From: VRUE01 sp963715455
Lineage (GTDB): Bacteria; Actinomycetota; Thermoleophilia; Solirubrobacterales; 70-9
Length of the DNA: 64,000 nucleotides
NCBI GenBank assembly: GCA_963715455.1
Contig: OY970245.1
Coordinates: 1,426,001-1,490,000, forward strand
Direction of reading: 5' to 3'
Shown here one piece after another: positions 1 through 7,821 of the stretch. A model generated the notes under the pieces. The model made no database searches and was not told the origin of the DNA. It saw nothing but the letters and a program-made list of their open reading frames with translations. Each line of letters begins with the position of its first letter. Within the stretch, counting starts at the first letter, position 1. The translations under genes and the position numbers were made by a program.

Positions 1-19
1 GGAGCAGACCATCTCTACC

Positions 20-97
20 CAGGCACCCCCGTCGTGAGGCGGGTCCGCAAAGCTACGGGACTCCACCGGAGTTCGCCGGGCCGCCGTAGGACTGCCA
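20..97 (+). promoter_or_regulatory. Cyclic-di-GMP-I (GEMM-type) riboswitch
   Basis: The sequence folds like a GEMM aptamer. An outer stem pairs GGCA (22-25) with TGCC (93-96). A first hairpin CCCGTC/GGCGGG (28-33/38-43) is closed by the GNRA tetraloop GTGA. It is followed by the conserved CGCAAAGC linker (46-53) and a second helix CTACGG/CCGTAG (53-58/84-89). A small hairpin ATCGCC-CTTC-GGCGAT (105-120) follows and could be part of the expression platform. The element ends about 75 nt before an adhesin-like gene, a usual target of c-di-GMP control. cGAMP or another dinucleotide cannot be excluded from sequence alone. Confidence 0.8.
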
Positions 98-172
98 CTA
101 CTCCATCGCCCTTCGGCGATCAGTGCGGTCAAGGAACGTTGTACCGGCTGCTCCAGATAAGGAAGGACATCT

Positions 173-1324
173 ATGTCCAGCCCGACCCATCTCAAGCGCG
201 GGTTCGCGGGGATCATCCTCGCCGCGGCCCTCGCCCTCGCCGTTCCGGCTGCCGTTCAGGCCGCTCCGGTGAACCTTGCCACCTCCAGTCCCTTCGTGGT
301 CCTCGCCGGCACGACGGTCACCAATGAAGGCACCTCGATTCTCAACGGCGATCTCGGGGTGGCCCCAGGGACCGCGCTCGTCGGCTTCGGCTCGCCTTCC
401 GTGGTGAACGGAGCCGAACACGCAAGCGACGGCGTCGCCAGTGGAGCGCAATCCGATCTCACCAATGCTTACAACGTGGCGGCCGAACAGCCGTCCGAAC
501 TCCTGTCGGGTGATCTCGGTAACAGGGAACTGGGTCCCGGTACCTACAGCTATGCCTCGGATGCCCTTCTGACGGGTGCGCTCACCCTTGACGCCGAAGG
601 CAATCCCGATGCGGAATTCGTCATCCAGATCGGCTCGCAACTCACAACTGAATCGGCCAGCTCTGTCGTGCTCATAAACGGAGCATCCCCCTGCAACGTC
701 TACTGGCAGGTGGGCAGCTCGGCTGAACTCGGAACCACCACGGCCTTTGCGGGCAACTTGATGGCGCTGACCTCCATCTCACTCAACAATGGAGCCGTGG
801 TGAATGGGCGCATGCTCGCCCGCAACGGCCAGGTCAGCCTGATCAACAACGTTCTCACCCGCCCTCTGTGCGGGATTGGGTCGACGACGCCGCCCGCAGT
901 CCCGCCGGGCGGTCCGGGCGCCGAGTCCCCAGGTGGTCCCGGAACTACGGGTCCCGCGGCATCGGGTGGGCCGGTGGTCGGTCCCAATCGAGTCCCGCCC
1001 GATCTGAGAGGCCCAAAAGGAACCCGGAAGGGCAAAGCTACAGTGCGACCTGCGCCGCGCGAGGCCTGCACCTCTGGATTCCGCGCCACGGTCAGGGGTC
1101 ACATGATCAAGCGCGTCGTCTTCAGCCTGGACGGCAAGCCGATGGGCAGCCGGACCGACTCGCCGTTTGCGATGTCGGTACGGGCAGCTCCCGGAGCGCA
1201 TCGGGTAAGCGTCCGCGTCACGTTTACGGACGCCACCCAAGCGAAGACCATGGCGCTCCCCTATCGCGCCTGCGCCGCGGCGCTGCTCCAGCCGCGCCGC
1301 GGCCCATCCCAGTTCACGGGATGA
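173..1324 (+). CDS. Secreted DUF3494 ice-binding-like protein with C-terminal Ig-like region
   Basis: The protein (383 aa) opens with a signal peptide (AALALAVPAAVQA). Residues about 30-230 match the DUF3494 ice-binding/adhesin fold, with the family pattern NLATSSPFVVLAGTTVTN, then GDLG, then GTYSY, and the closing segment GNLMALTSISLNNGAVVNGR. A Pro/Gly-rich linker (about 240-280) leads to a small Ig-like region (RVVFSLDGKPMG). The start at 173 has a GGAAGGA ribosome site at 161-167. DUF3494 proteins bind ice or act as surface adhesins; which applies here is not visible. The upstream riboswitch suggests c-di-GMP control, and the stop overlaps the start of the next gene, indicating translational coupling. 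Confidence 0.9.
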   Translation: MSSPTHLKRGFAGIILAAALALAVPAAVQAAPVNLATSSPFVVLAGTTVTNEGTSILNGDLGVAPGTALVGFGSPSVVNGAEHASDGVASGAQSDLTNAYNVAAEQPSELLSGDLGNRELGPGTYSYASDALLTGALTLDAEGNPDAEFVIQIGSQLTTESASSVVLINGASPCNVYWQVGSSAELGTTTAFAGNLMALTSISLNNGAVVNGRMLARNGQVSLINNVLTRPLCGIGSTTPPAVPPGGPGAESPGGPGTTGPAASGGPVVGPNRVPPDLRGPKGTRKGKATVRPAPREACTSGFRATVRGHMIKRVVFSLDGKPMGSRTDSPFAMSVRAAPGAHRVSVRVTFTDATQAKTMALPYRACAAALLQPRRGPSQFTG

Positions 1325-2076
1325 CCCGCAGGGCTGACGATGTCTCCAACCCCGCCGGCGCTCGCCGGCGGGGTTCGGCGTTGGCATCGGCGTTGGTCGC
1401 GTTGTCAATTGGCTGCGTCTTCGCTGCTCCCGTTGGAGCCGCTGCCCCCCGAGTACCCGCGAGCCAGTCGCTTGTGGTGCTCCTGCACGATCACGTCGCC
1501 CGGACTGGGCCAGATGCGCATGCGGGGCGGATCGAATCTGTCGCTGCCCGCCGGCCGCTGACGGGAGCTCGCACCGTCCTTCCAATCCTTAGCCGTGCAA
1601 GCAGCCGAAAGAGGGGGTCGTGGCTGCATGTCCGACTCCCCGGGCGGCCCAACAGTCACAAGGGCTGGATCTCCACGAACCGGACGAGACTCACCTCCAC
1701 TGGCTGGCGCGTCCTGGTTGAGATTTCGACCCGACGCGTCACCGTCTACCGCGGCGGTCGCGCCTGGCGCCACTTCCGTGCAGTGGTCGGCGCGCCCTCG
1801 ACGCCGACTCCGCGGGGAGCGTTTTTCATCGAAGAGGCCCTCGCGCTCTCCTCCTATGAAACCGGCGGACCGTTCGCGCTAGCCACCAGCGCCAGGTCGA
1901 ATGTCTTTCAGGAATTCGAGGGCGGCCCGGGCCAGATCGGCATTCACGGGACGAACAACCTCGTAGGCGCACTCGGCACGGCCGCTTCACACGGCTGTAT
2001 TCGGCTCAGCACCCGCGCAATCACCTGGCTGGCGAGACGTATTGGTGCCGGTGTTCCATTGACTATCGCGCGGTAG
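1321..2076 (+). CDS. L,D-transpeptidase (YkuD family), exported
   Basis: Residues about 130-250 form a YkuD domain ending in the catalytic signature with GIHGTNN and SHGCIRLS, including the nucleophilic cysteine. Such enzymes make 3-3 peptidoglycan cross-links or attach proteins to the wall. The start at 1321 gives an ATGA overlap with the adhesin gene and an N-terminus with Arg residues before a hydrophobic signal (ALVALSIGCVFAAPVGA). Co-translation with the DUF3494 protein suggests the enzyme remodels or anchors the wall where the adhesin is displayed; that link is inference. A strong GC hairpin (1348-1375) lies within its first codons, so the true start could be TTG 1381. Confidence 0.88.
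   Translation: MTRRADDVSNPAGARRRGSALASALVALSIGCVFAAPVGAAAPRVPASQSLVVLLHDHVARTGPDAHAGRIESVAARRPLTGARTVLPILSRASSRKRGSWLHVRLPGRPNSHKGWISTNRTRLTSTGWRVLVEISTRRVTVYRGGRAWRHFRAVVGAPSTPTPRGAFFIEEALALSSYETGGPFALATSARSNVFQEFEGGPGQIGIHGTNNLVGALGTAASHGCIRLSTRAITWLARRIGAGVPLTIAR
1348..1375 (+). other. Strong GC-rich hairpin at the gene junction
   Basis: AACCCCGCCGGC pairs perfectly with GCCGGCGGGGTT around a four-base loop. The hairpin lies just after the adhesin stop codon and inside the first 20 codons of the L,D-transpeptidase. It is followed by TTCGGCG rather than a T-run, so it is not a classical terminator. It could attenuate transcription or limit translation of the second gene. Confidence 0.45.
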
Positions 2077-2247
2077 GGGGGTCAAGTTATGTACACCTGC
2101 TGCCGATACTTGAAAGACGGTCGCCTTCCCGCTGATCCCAGGCTCACCAGGCTGACCAAGCAGGCACTTGGCCGTCGCCCTCATCCACTCGGTGGATTCG
2201 AGGCCCGGGACACTCCCGGCACTGCAGTCAAGAAAGCGGGTAGAGAC

Positions 2248-3303
2248 ATGCGCAGTCGGCGATATCGGAGCATCCTGCTCTTCGCAATAGGCGCAATAGC
2301 CGTTCTGTGTCCCGCCGCGATCGCTGTTGCAGCTTGCCCGTTGCAGCCCTTGCCACCCTGCGGCTCTGCGGGGCTCACCGGTCGGGCCGGAACTTCTTTC
2401 CGCTGCGGTCACCGGCCGCCGCCGGTTTGTCACACGGATCGAGGCCCACGAGGGCCAAGGGGAGCTACTGGAAAGACAGGCTCCCCCGGTAAACCTGGGG
2501 CAACGGGAGCCAAGGGCGCTACGGGCGCTTCCGGTTCTCAGGGACCAGGAGGCAATCCTGGCGTTGCCGGCAGCAACGGAGCCGCGGGTGCCGCCGGACC
2601 GCCAGGCACGGCTGGGCCTGTGGGCCTGCAGGGCGTCCAGGGCGAAGTTGGCGCTGCAGGGGAGACGGGGGCCAGCGGGCCCCAAGGAGAAGTTGGCTCG
2701 AATGGGGCGCCAGGCGCTCAGGGCGAAGAGGGCCTTCCGGGCGAAGTCGGAGCAACGGGCCCAGAAGGCCCCGCTGGAACGCCGGGACCTCCGGGTGAAT
2801 CTGGCCAGCAGGGAACCCCTGGCGGCGAAGGCACTCAAGGGCCGGCCGGCATACCAGGCGCCACCGGGGCAACCGGTCCCGCCGGCTCGAGTGGGCTCTC
2901 GCAATACGCATACATCTACAACTTGGGCGGACAGACCGTCCCGCTCGAGGCCGACGTGACTTTCGATTCCAATGGCGTCCTGACGCCCGGCATTACCCAC
3001 GCGCTCGGTGCTGCCGGGGTCACGCTCACGACCGTCGGCACCTACGAGGTCACCTTCTCGGTGTCTGGTACCGAGCCCAGCCAGATGGCGCTGCTCGTCA
3101 ACGGCACCTTGGTTCCGGGAGCGGTCTACGGCTCAGGCGCCGGCACCCAGCAGAACACTGGGCAGGCGATCTTCGTTGCTCCAGCTGGCGCCGTGCTCAC
3201 GGTGAGGAATCACACCTCGAGCGCCGCGGTCGGCCTCGCGACGCCGATTGGAGGGACGCAGCCGAGCTCGAATGCCTCCCTAGTCATCGAGAAGCTCGCC
3301 TAG
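2248..3303 (+). CDS. Collagen-like secreted protein with BclA-type C-terminal domain
   Basis: The reading frame is open from 2089, but the start at 2248 places a signal peptide first (RYRSILLFAIGAIAVLCPAAIAVA). After a Cys-rich segment there is a run of about 45 uninterrupted Gly-X-Y triplets (roughly 2440-2890), of the kind GEVGATGPEGPAG. The last 130 residues resemble the trimerising jelly-roll (BclA/C1q-like) head of exosporium proteins, with FDSNGVLTPGI and TTVGTYEVTFSVSG. It is probably a surface filament or adhesin. It lies in the same direction as the adhesin pair but has its own 170-bp leader. Confidence 0.87.
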   Translation: MRSRRYRSILLFAIGAIAVLCPAAIAVAACPLQPLPPCGSAGLTGRAGTSFRCGHRPPPVCHTDRGPRGPRGATGKTGSPGKPGATGAKGATGASGSQGPGGNPGVAGSNGAAGAAGPPGTAGPVGLQGVQGEVGAAGETGASGPQGEVGSNGAPGAQGEEGLPGEVGATGPEGPAGTPGPPGESGQQGTPGGEGTQGPAGIPGATGATGPAGSSGLSQYAYIYNLGGQTVPLEADVTFDSNGVLTPGITHALGAAGVTLTTVGTYEVTFSVSGTEPSQMALLVNGTLVPGAVYGSGAGTQQNTGQAIFVAPAGAVLTVRNHTSSAAVGLATPIGGTQPSSNASLVIEKLA

Positions 3304-3335
3304 CTCCCAGGCTCAACCTGCAAGAAAGGCCACCA

Positions 3336-3701
3336 TTGCAAGATCCCCAGGACATCACGCCGACCGCCAGTTCAAGGCACCCCGTGTCAGCGCTCCGGCG
3401 TCATCTCTGGGCCTTGGTCCTGACCCTCATCGCTGGGTCCAGTCTCCTGCTCGCTGCGTGCGGTTCCTCGGAGTCGACCGCCACCCTCAACAGTGGGAAG
3501 ATCGAGCGGGCGATTGCACAGAGCAGCTTGGCTCAGCGCGGACAACGTGCCCAGGTGAGCTGTCCATCAGCGGTCCCTCAGGTGGAGGGGCTGAAGTTCT
3601 CCTGCACAGCCGTCGTCGGATCAGTCAGCACGCGATTCGTCGTCGTCGAGCTAGATGAATTCGGGCATGTTCGCTACGAAGCCCGTTGGCGGCAGAGGTA
3701 G
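3336..3701 (+). CDS. DUF4333-type lipoprotein
   Basis: This is a small exported lipoprotein: a hydrophobic signal ends in the lipobox LLLAAC, followed by about 75 residues resembling DUF4333 (paired Cys in VSCPSAVPQ and LKFSCTAVVG, then a short beta-rich end). Family function is unknown. A TTG start at 3336 is preceded by AAGAAAGG (3322-3329) at good spacing; GTG 3384 is an alternative that still keeps the signal. The stop lies only 16 bases before the tRNA-like repeat at 3718. Confidence 0.75.
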   Translation: MQDPQDITPTASSRHPVSALRRHLWALVLTLIAGSSLLLAACGSSESTATLNSGKIERAIAQSSLAQRGQRAQVSCPSAVPQVEGLKFSCTAVVGSVSTRFVVVELDEFGHVRYEARWRQR

Positions 3702-3717
3702 CGCCGGCCGGCCGCTG

Positions 3718-3795
3718 AGCGGTTGCCGATGTCCTTGCCCGGCAACTTCCAATTCTCAGTCCGGAAACCGGGGTTCGAATCCCCGTAGCGGTACT
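3718..3795 (+). repeat. tRNA-3'-end-like repeat, copy 1
   Basis: This 78-bp unit is repeated at 30519-30596 without gaps. Bases 3753-3795 (43 bp) are identical in both copies, and the first 35 differ at ten positions. The identical part contains a perfect T-arm (CGGGG-TTCGAAT-CCCCG) followed by TAGCGGTACT, exactly like the 3' end of a tRNA. A matching 5' acceptor strand, D-arm and standard anticodon arm are missing, so it is not called a tRNA. It may be a tRNA-derived attachment-site remnant or a dispersed tRNA-like repeat. Confidence 0.6.
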
Positions 3796-3813
3796 GATCC
3801 TGACGGTGGTCGA

Positions 3814-4002
3814 ATGGCTCGTCCCCTGCGATGGCCGCAGGTGATCCACTATGAGGTCTGCGACGATCTTGCGTCAGTGATCATTCGAGACACGCCATGG
3901 AAGGCGATGCTCGGCAGGGACGAGCGTGACGCGACCACGGAGGAGATCGCCGTCCTAGAGGCCGAGTACGGGCCATTCCTGCTTGCGGACGGCGAGGGGT
4001 AG
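3814..4002 (+). CDS. Small hypothetical protein
   Basis: This is a 62-residue acidic ORF (MARPLRWPQVIHYEVCDD...) starting 18 bases after the tRNA-like repeat and ending 11 bases before the convergent DUF4143 ATPase stop. No domain is recognised. The frame is open upstream through the repeat to 3655, so the start is uncertain. No clear ribosome site precedes ATG 3814, and translation may begin at GTG 3805/3808. Confidence 0.4.
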   Translation: MARPLRWPQVIHYEVCDDLASVIIRDTPWKAMLGRDERDATTEEIAVLEAEYGPFLLADGEG

Positions 4003-4013
4003 ACCGGCGCGAC

Positions 4014-5285
4014 CTATCTTTCGGCGGGCGTCCACAGAGCCGACACCGGCAGCGCCCAGAGATCGGGGCCGAAGCGGAGCGTGTCGGCTCCGGTGTGTAT
4101 GACGGCGCCAAGCTTGAATCGGTCTCCCAGCTTGCTCTGGAGGTGGCGAAGGGCGCCGAAGTCACCGGAACGAGCGGTGGCTCCCAGCTTGACCTCGATG
4201 CCGCATACGGACCCGTCTCCGCGCTCGATCAGGATGTCGATCTCGCGACCACCCGCGGTCCGGAAGTGGTGGACGCGAACGTTGGCCTCGGCCCACGCCG
4301 CCTGCTTGACGAGCTCCATCGCCACGAAGTTCTCGAACAGTGCCCCGGCGAGCGCCGTCTCGTCCTCTTCGAACCGAGCCTGGTCGTAGTCGAGCAGACG
4401 ACAGGCCAGGCCGGTGTCCGGAAGCCAGACCTTTGGCGCCTTGATCATCCGCTGACCGATGTTGCGGCTCCAGGCCCTGGCGCGGATCAGCAGGAATAGC
4501 TGCTCCAGCAGGGCCAGGTATCGCTGCACGGTGGGACGACTCATCCCTGCATCGCGGGCAATCCCGGTGGGGGAGAGCAGGCCGGAGACGCGCGTCGCGG
4601 CCAGACGGAGCAGCGTGGGGAGCTCGTCGAGCTGTTGGGCTTTGCGGGTGAGGTCGCGAACGTCGCGCTCCAACGTCATCGCGAGATACTCCTCGAACCA
4701 TCTCCCGCGCCTCCCCGAGTCACCGCGAGCGATTGCCTCGGGGTAGCCCCCCGTGGTGAGCGCCTCCGCGATGGCCGGGCGACCAAGCGGTGCATCGGTG
4801 AGCTGGGCGACGCGACCCGCGAAGAGGTCGTCGATGAACGTCTCGCGCCGGCCGTGCAGCTCGCCTTGCGAGAGTGGCCAGAGCGGCACCCGCTCCGCCC
4901 TGCCCACAAGGGACTCCGAGATGCGAAGGGTGGCCCAGACGTTCGCCGAACCGGTGAGCATGAACATCCCCGCCGGGCGCTTCCCGCCGGCGCGAGCGCG
5001 GTCCACCCGGGCCTTGATCGCCGGCAGCAGGGCCGGCGCCTTCTGGAACTCGTCGATGCAGAGGGGGAGGGTTGCGTTCTCGACGAACCCGGTCGGATCG
5101 TCGTTCGCCGCTTCGCGAGGGCCGTCGTCGTCGAGGGTCAGGTAGCGCGCGTCGCGCTCGTCGGCCACGAGGGATGCGAGCGTGCTCTTGCCAGCCTGCC
5201 GAGGGCCGACGACGATGACCACGGGCGTATCGTCGAGGGCGGCATCCAGCCTTGCCTTGATATGCCTCCCGTAGAGCCAAGACAT
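4014..5285 (-). CDS. AAA ATPase with C-terminal DUF4143 domain
   Basis: The 423-aa protein has a Walker A motif (VVGPRQAGKST, near residue 26), a Walker B-like LPLCIDEFQ, and a sensor-type FMLTGSANV. A helix-turn-helix-like segment (GIARDAGMSRPTVQRYLALLEQ) follows near residue 245. The C-terminal DUF4143 region carries restriction-endonuclease-fold residues (GGREIDILIE and GIEVKLG). Family members are usually solitary and of unknown role; they have been suggested to act in DNA transactions or as selfish or toxin-like ATPases. The start codon directly abuts a tandem repeat, so the mRNA is probably nearly leaderless. Confidence 0.88.
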   Translation of the reverse strand: MSWLYGRHIKARLDAALDDTPVVIVVGPRQAGKSTLASLVADERDARYLTLDDDGPREAANDDPTGFVENATLPLCIDEFQKAPALLPAIKARVDRARAGGKRPAGMFMLTGSANVWATLRISESLVGRAERVPLWPLSQGELHGRRETFIDDLFAGRVAQLTDAPLGRPAIAEALTTGGYPEAIARGDSGRRGRWFEEYLAMTLERDVRDLTRKAQQLDELPTLLRLAATRVSGLLSPTGIARDAGMSRPTVQRYLALLEQLFLLIRARAWSRNIGQRMIKAPKVWLPDTGLACRLLDYDQARFEEDETALAGALFENFVAMELVKQAAWAEANVRVHHFRTAGGREIDILIERGDGSVCGIEVKLGATARSGDFGALRHLQSKLGDRFKLGAVIHTGADTLRFGPDLWALPVSALWTPAER

Positions 5286-5323
5286 CTGATAACCGCTCAG
5301 ATTGTATCTGATAATCGCTCAGA
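5284..5323 (-). promoter_or_regulatory. Tandem dyad operator overlapping the DUF4143 ATPase start
   Basis: Two 18-bp copies, ATCTGATAACCGCTCAGA (5284-5301) and ATCTGATAATCGCTCAGA (5306-5323), are spaced 22 bp apart. Each has inverted TCTGA/TCAGA arms. Between them the minus strand reads TACAAT, a plausible -10 box about 15 bases upstream of the start codon. The copies therefore overlap both promoter and start codon, as expected for an autoregulatory repressor site. The ATPase's own HTH-like segment is the obvious candidate binder. Confidence 0.55.
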
Positions 5324-5454
5324 AGCCCCCTGTGGATCGCTCAGGGGCGCAACCCTCAGCGAAATGGGCTCGTTCTCGATCCGGGCTACTCGGTTCGACT
5401 TATGTCTCGGTGGGGGTATGGCTCTAGCAAGCCAACTCGGTCCGTGACGAGGCC

Positions 5455-5763
5455 ATGAACCTCGTTTCGGCAACAGTTTCGGCAACAGGATGCAGGCGCG
5501 GCGTGGAGATGGCAGCGCTCGCGCGACTCGAGGAGATGCCCTTGCTGTTGCCGCCGTGCCGTGCCGAGCCTGCCTGCCTGACTTCGTCGCCGACTGTCCT
5601 CAACGGGACGAAGCGCCGCCTCGCGATCAGAACGATTTCCCTCGATGGATGCTCTGTCCTCTCTTTGCAGCAGCTCGACGTCGGCCGACGGGCAGCCGAG
5701 GTGATCGAGGAGCTGACCGAGCGCTACGAGGTCCTGGCGCTCGACCAGGAGGAGCTTCTGTAG
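5455..5763 (+). pseudogene. Degraded ORF in a 570-bp gene-poor stretch
   Basis: Between the DUF4143 gene and gtrA only one weak open frame is seen (102 codons). It begins with two direct copies of TTTCGGCAACAG (5464-5487) and contains the 26-bp repeat shared with position 10300. The C-terminal part (RRAAEVIEELTERYEVL) looks protein-like and faintly recalls PqqD-type proteins, but it stops at 5763 while a similar style of sequence continues. It is probably a remnant; no function is assigned. Confidence 0.3.
5511..5536 (+). repeat. 26-bp direct repeat, left copy
   Basis: This is identical to 10300-10325, with weaker similarity for about 15 bases further. In both copies the same frame encodes AALARLEE. 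The two copies bracket the GH92 / glycosyltransferase / GtrA operon. Confidence 0.6.
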
Positions 5764-5899
5764 CGCTTCACCATCGACGATGCGCGCTTTCCAGACGAGG
5801 CGGTGGGTACGACTGGCCTCAGTGTTGGATGAGATCGACGGCTGGCAGAGTCACTTAGCTGGCCGAAGCGGCTCGATCAGGTGTAGTGCCCCAGTCACG

Positions 5900-6343
5900 C
5901 TACTCCCGACCGGAGCCGGCGAACGTCCAGAGCTTGTTGCCGACGAAGTTGAAGGGCATCGCCAGCGCGACCGCGATCGCCTGCGCGGCCAGCTCGCCGA
6001 CCGAGGTACCGACCACCAGCGCCTCGAGCACGGCGAGGTTGATCAGCAGCGCGGCGATGCTCACGGTGAAGAAGCGCGCCGCCTGAAAACCCGCGTGGCC
6101 GTAGCCGGGGCCGAAGGTCCAGCGGCGATTCCAGAAGAAGTTGCTTGAGACCGCGACACAGAAGGCGATGATCGCGGCGAGCACGTAGTGCATATCGAGG
6201 AGACTGGCAAGCACGGCGAACACGGCCAGGTTGACCATGTAGCCCAAGCCGCCGACGACGCCGAACTTGAGCAGCTGCACCCAGTTTGCCGGCCGACGGG
6301 TGGCGAGGCCTATCCGGTTGGCGAGCGCACGAGCGGGACTCAT
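5900..6343 (-). CDS. GtrA-like membrane protein
   Basis: The 147-aa protein has four predicted membrane helices, the first beginning LLKFGVVGGLGYMVNLAVF, and the GtrA family pairs SSNFFWNRRWTF and PFNFVGNKLWTF. GtrA proteins are thought to help flip or deliver polyprenyl-linked sugars for cell-surface glycan synthesis. The start overlaps the stop of the upstream glycosyltransferase (ATGA at 6340-6343), so the two are co-translated. This supports a role in providing lipid-linked sugar to that enzyme. Confidence 0.9.
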   Translation of the reverse strand: MSPARALANRIGLATRRPANWVQLLKFGVVGGLGYMVNLAVFAVLASLLDMHYVLAAIIAFCVAVSSNFFWNRRWTFGPGYGHAGFQAARFFTVSIAALLINLAVLEALVVGTSVGELAAQAIAVALAMPFNFVGNKLWTFAGSGRE

Positions 6344-7821
6344 CGACTCACCCCCTCCGGCGCTTGCATACCGTCCGTGATTACCGCGTTGCGGCCAAAC
6401 CCGGTGCGGGCATCCCGCAGCGCCAGGACGGCAACCCGATGGATGCCTCTCGCCATGTAGCGGGTGAGGGTGAGCCTCTCCAGCCTCACCCGCTCGACCG
6501 GGCGGAAGGCCGGTGGCAGGTTCGGCGGCCGTCCCACCACGACCGCCTTGCTGATCACGTCGACCTCGCGGATCGGCACCTTGCCACGGTACTTGCGCCG
6601 CGACTTTTGGCCTAGGTAGAACTGAACCCCGTCGGCGGCGAGCGTCCAGGTAACGATTGCCCGCGGTCGGACTGGCGGCCCGAGCCGCTCGACCACATCA
6701 CGGAAGTCCGGCCGCTGCAGGTTGAGCGTGCGGGTGATGTGGATGTCGAAGGCCAGCCAGTAGGCGCAGAGCATGGCCGCAAGCACGATCCCTACACGGC
6801 GGGCGCCGCTCGCCGCGAAGCCGGCTGCGGCGGCGAGGAAAAGCGGGATCAAGGCGGGCAGCAGGTTGCGCTCGACGACATAGTCGCGGCCGGCCAGGGC
6901 GATGCCGGCGGCGACCGCCACGACACCCAACCCAAGCGTCAGCCCCAGCGCCGCCGCACGCTTCTCACGGATCGAGCCGCGAAACGCAACCAGCAGCAGA
7001 GCGAGGCCGATCAGCAACACCGGGATCACCGCGTAGCGCTCGCGCGGGGGCTGGGCGATCACGTGGCCGGTCTCTCCCATCAAGAAGCTGCCACCGGTCT
7101 CGAAGAGGCGGGTAGACAGCGGGCTGTGATCGATCCAGCCGATGTGGGTCGGGTCGATCTGGGCGGAGATCAGCGGCAGCAGCGCCAGCCCGACCGCGAC
7201 GACGGCGCCGACCGCGAAGAGCACCGGACGCCATCTCGCCCGCAACGCGACCAGCAGCCAGATCGCCTCGATCGCCACCGCGAAGACGGCGAAGTAGTGG
7301 CTGCAGAGGGCGAGGGCGGAGGCGAGCGCCCACAGCCCCAGGTCCCGCCCTTCGCGGGTGCGCAGCGACCGCGCGAGGAAGAGCAGGGCGAGGGCGCCGA
7401 AGAAGACGAGCAGCGCGTAGGAGCGCGCCTCCTGCGAGTACCAGATCAGCATCGGGCTGACGGCGACGAGCGCGGCGGCGATCAGGCCGGTGCGGGCACT
7501 CGCCAGCTCGCGGCCGATGAGGAAGGCGACGGGGACGGTGGCCGTGCCGAACAGTGCGGTCAGTGAGCGCAGGCCCACCTCGCCGGTGCCGAACGCCTTC
7601 GCCCAACCCCAGGCCAGCACGTAGTAGAGGGGCGGGTTGGACTCGCTCCCCTTTACATGGCCGAGCATCTCGGTGAAGCTGCCGGGGATCACCCGTGCCG
7701 CGGTGATTATCTCGTCGTGGTGATAGCTCTGCACGCCGAGGCTGGCGAAGCGGACGGCGATCCCGAGCGCGGTCAGGCCGGCGAGCGCCCAGAGGACGTT
7801 GTCACGGAGCTGTGCGGGCAT
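6340..7821 (-). CDS. Polytopic glycosyltransferase (GT39/ArnT-like, GT-C fold)
   Basis: The 493-aa polytopic membrane protein begins with a first helix and then the GT-C loop SYHHDEIITAARVIPG, where the acidic pair matches the catalytic Asp/Glu of polyprenyl-phosphate-sugar-dependent transferases. PPLYYVLAWGWAKAFG and YSQEARSYALLVFFGAL are typical of the PMT/ArnT-like family. About ten further hydrophobic segments follow, then a soluble C-terminal domain. The start at 7821 overlaps the GH92 stop by one base. The frame is open much further upstream, but only as a shadow of GH92. Likely substrates are mannosyl or similar lipid-linked sugars, inferred from neighbours. Confidence 0.88.
   Translation of the reverse strand: MPAQLRDNVLWALAGLTALGIAVRFASLGVQSYHHDEIITAARVIPGSFTEMLGHVKGSESNPPLYYVLAWGWAKAFGTGEVGLRSLTALFGTATVPVAFLIGRELASARTGLIAAALVAVSPMLIWYSQEARSYALLVFFGALALLFLARSLRTREGRDLGLWALASALALCSHYFAVFAVAIEAIWLLVALRARWRPVLFAVGAVVAVGLALLPLISAQIDPTHIGWIDHSPLSTRLFETGGSFLMGETGHVIAQPPRERYAVIPVLLIGLALLLVAFRGSIREKRAAALGLTLGLGVVAVAAGIALAGRDYVVERNLLPALIPLFLAAAAGFAASGARRVGIVLAAMLCAYWLAFDIHITRTLNLQRPDFRDVVERLGPPVRPRAIVTWTLAADGVQFYLGQKSRRKYRGKVPIREVDVISKAVVVGRPPNLPPAFRPVERVRLERLTLTRYMARGIHRVAVLALRDARTGFGRNAVITDGMQAPEGVSR

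Noticed and set aside
2440..2890. A DNA tandem repeat or CRISPR-like array
   Set aside because: The periodicity is the 9-nt Gly-X-Y codon pattern of a collagen-like protein; there are no repeated units with unique spacers.
3718..3795. Call as a functional tRNA gene
   Set aside because: Only the T-arm and 3' end fit; acceptor 5' strand, D-arm and a standard 7-nt anticodon loop cannot be drawn in either copy.
4014..5285. Part of a defence island
   Set aside because: No restriction, BREX, CBASS, toxin-antitoxin or nuclease partner genes are adjacent; the ATPase is solitary.
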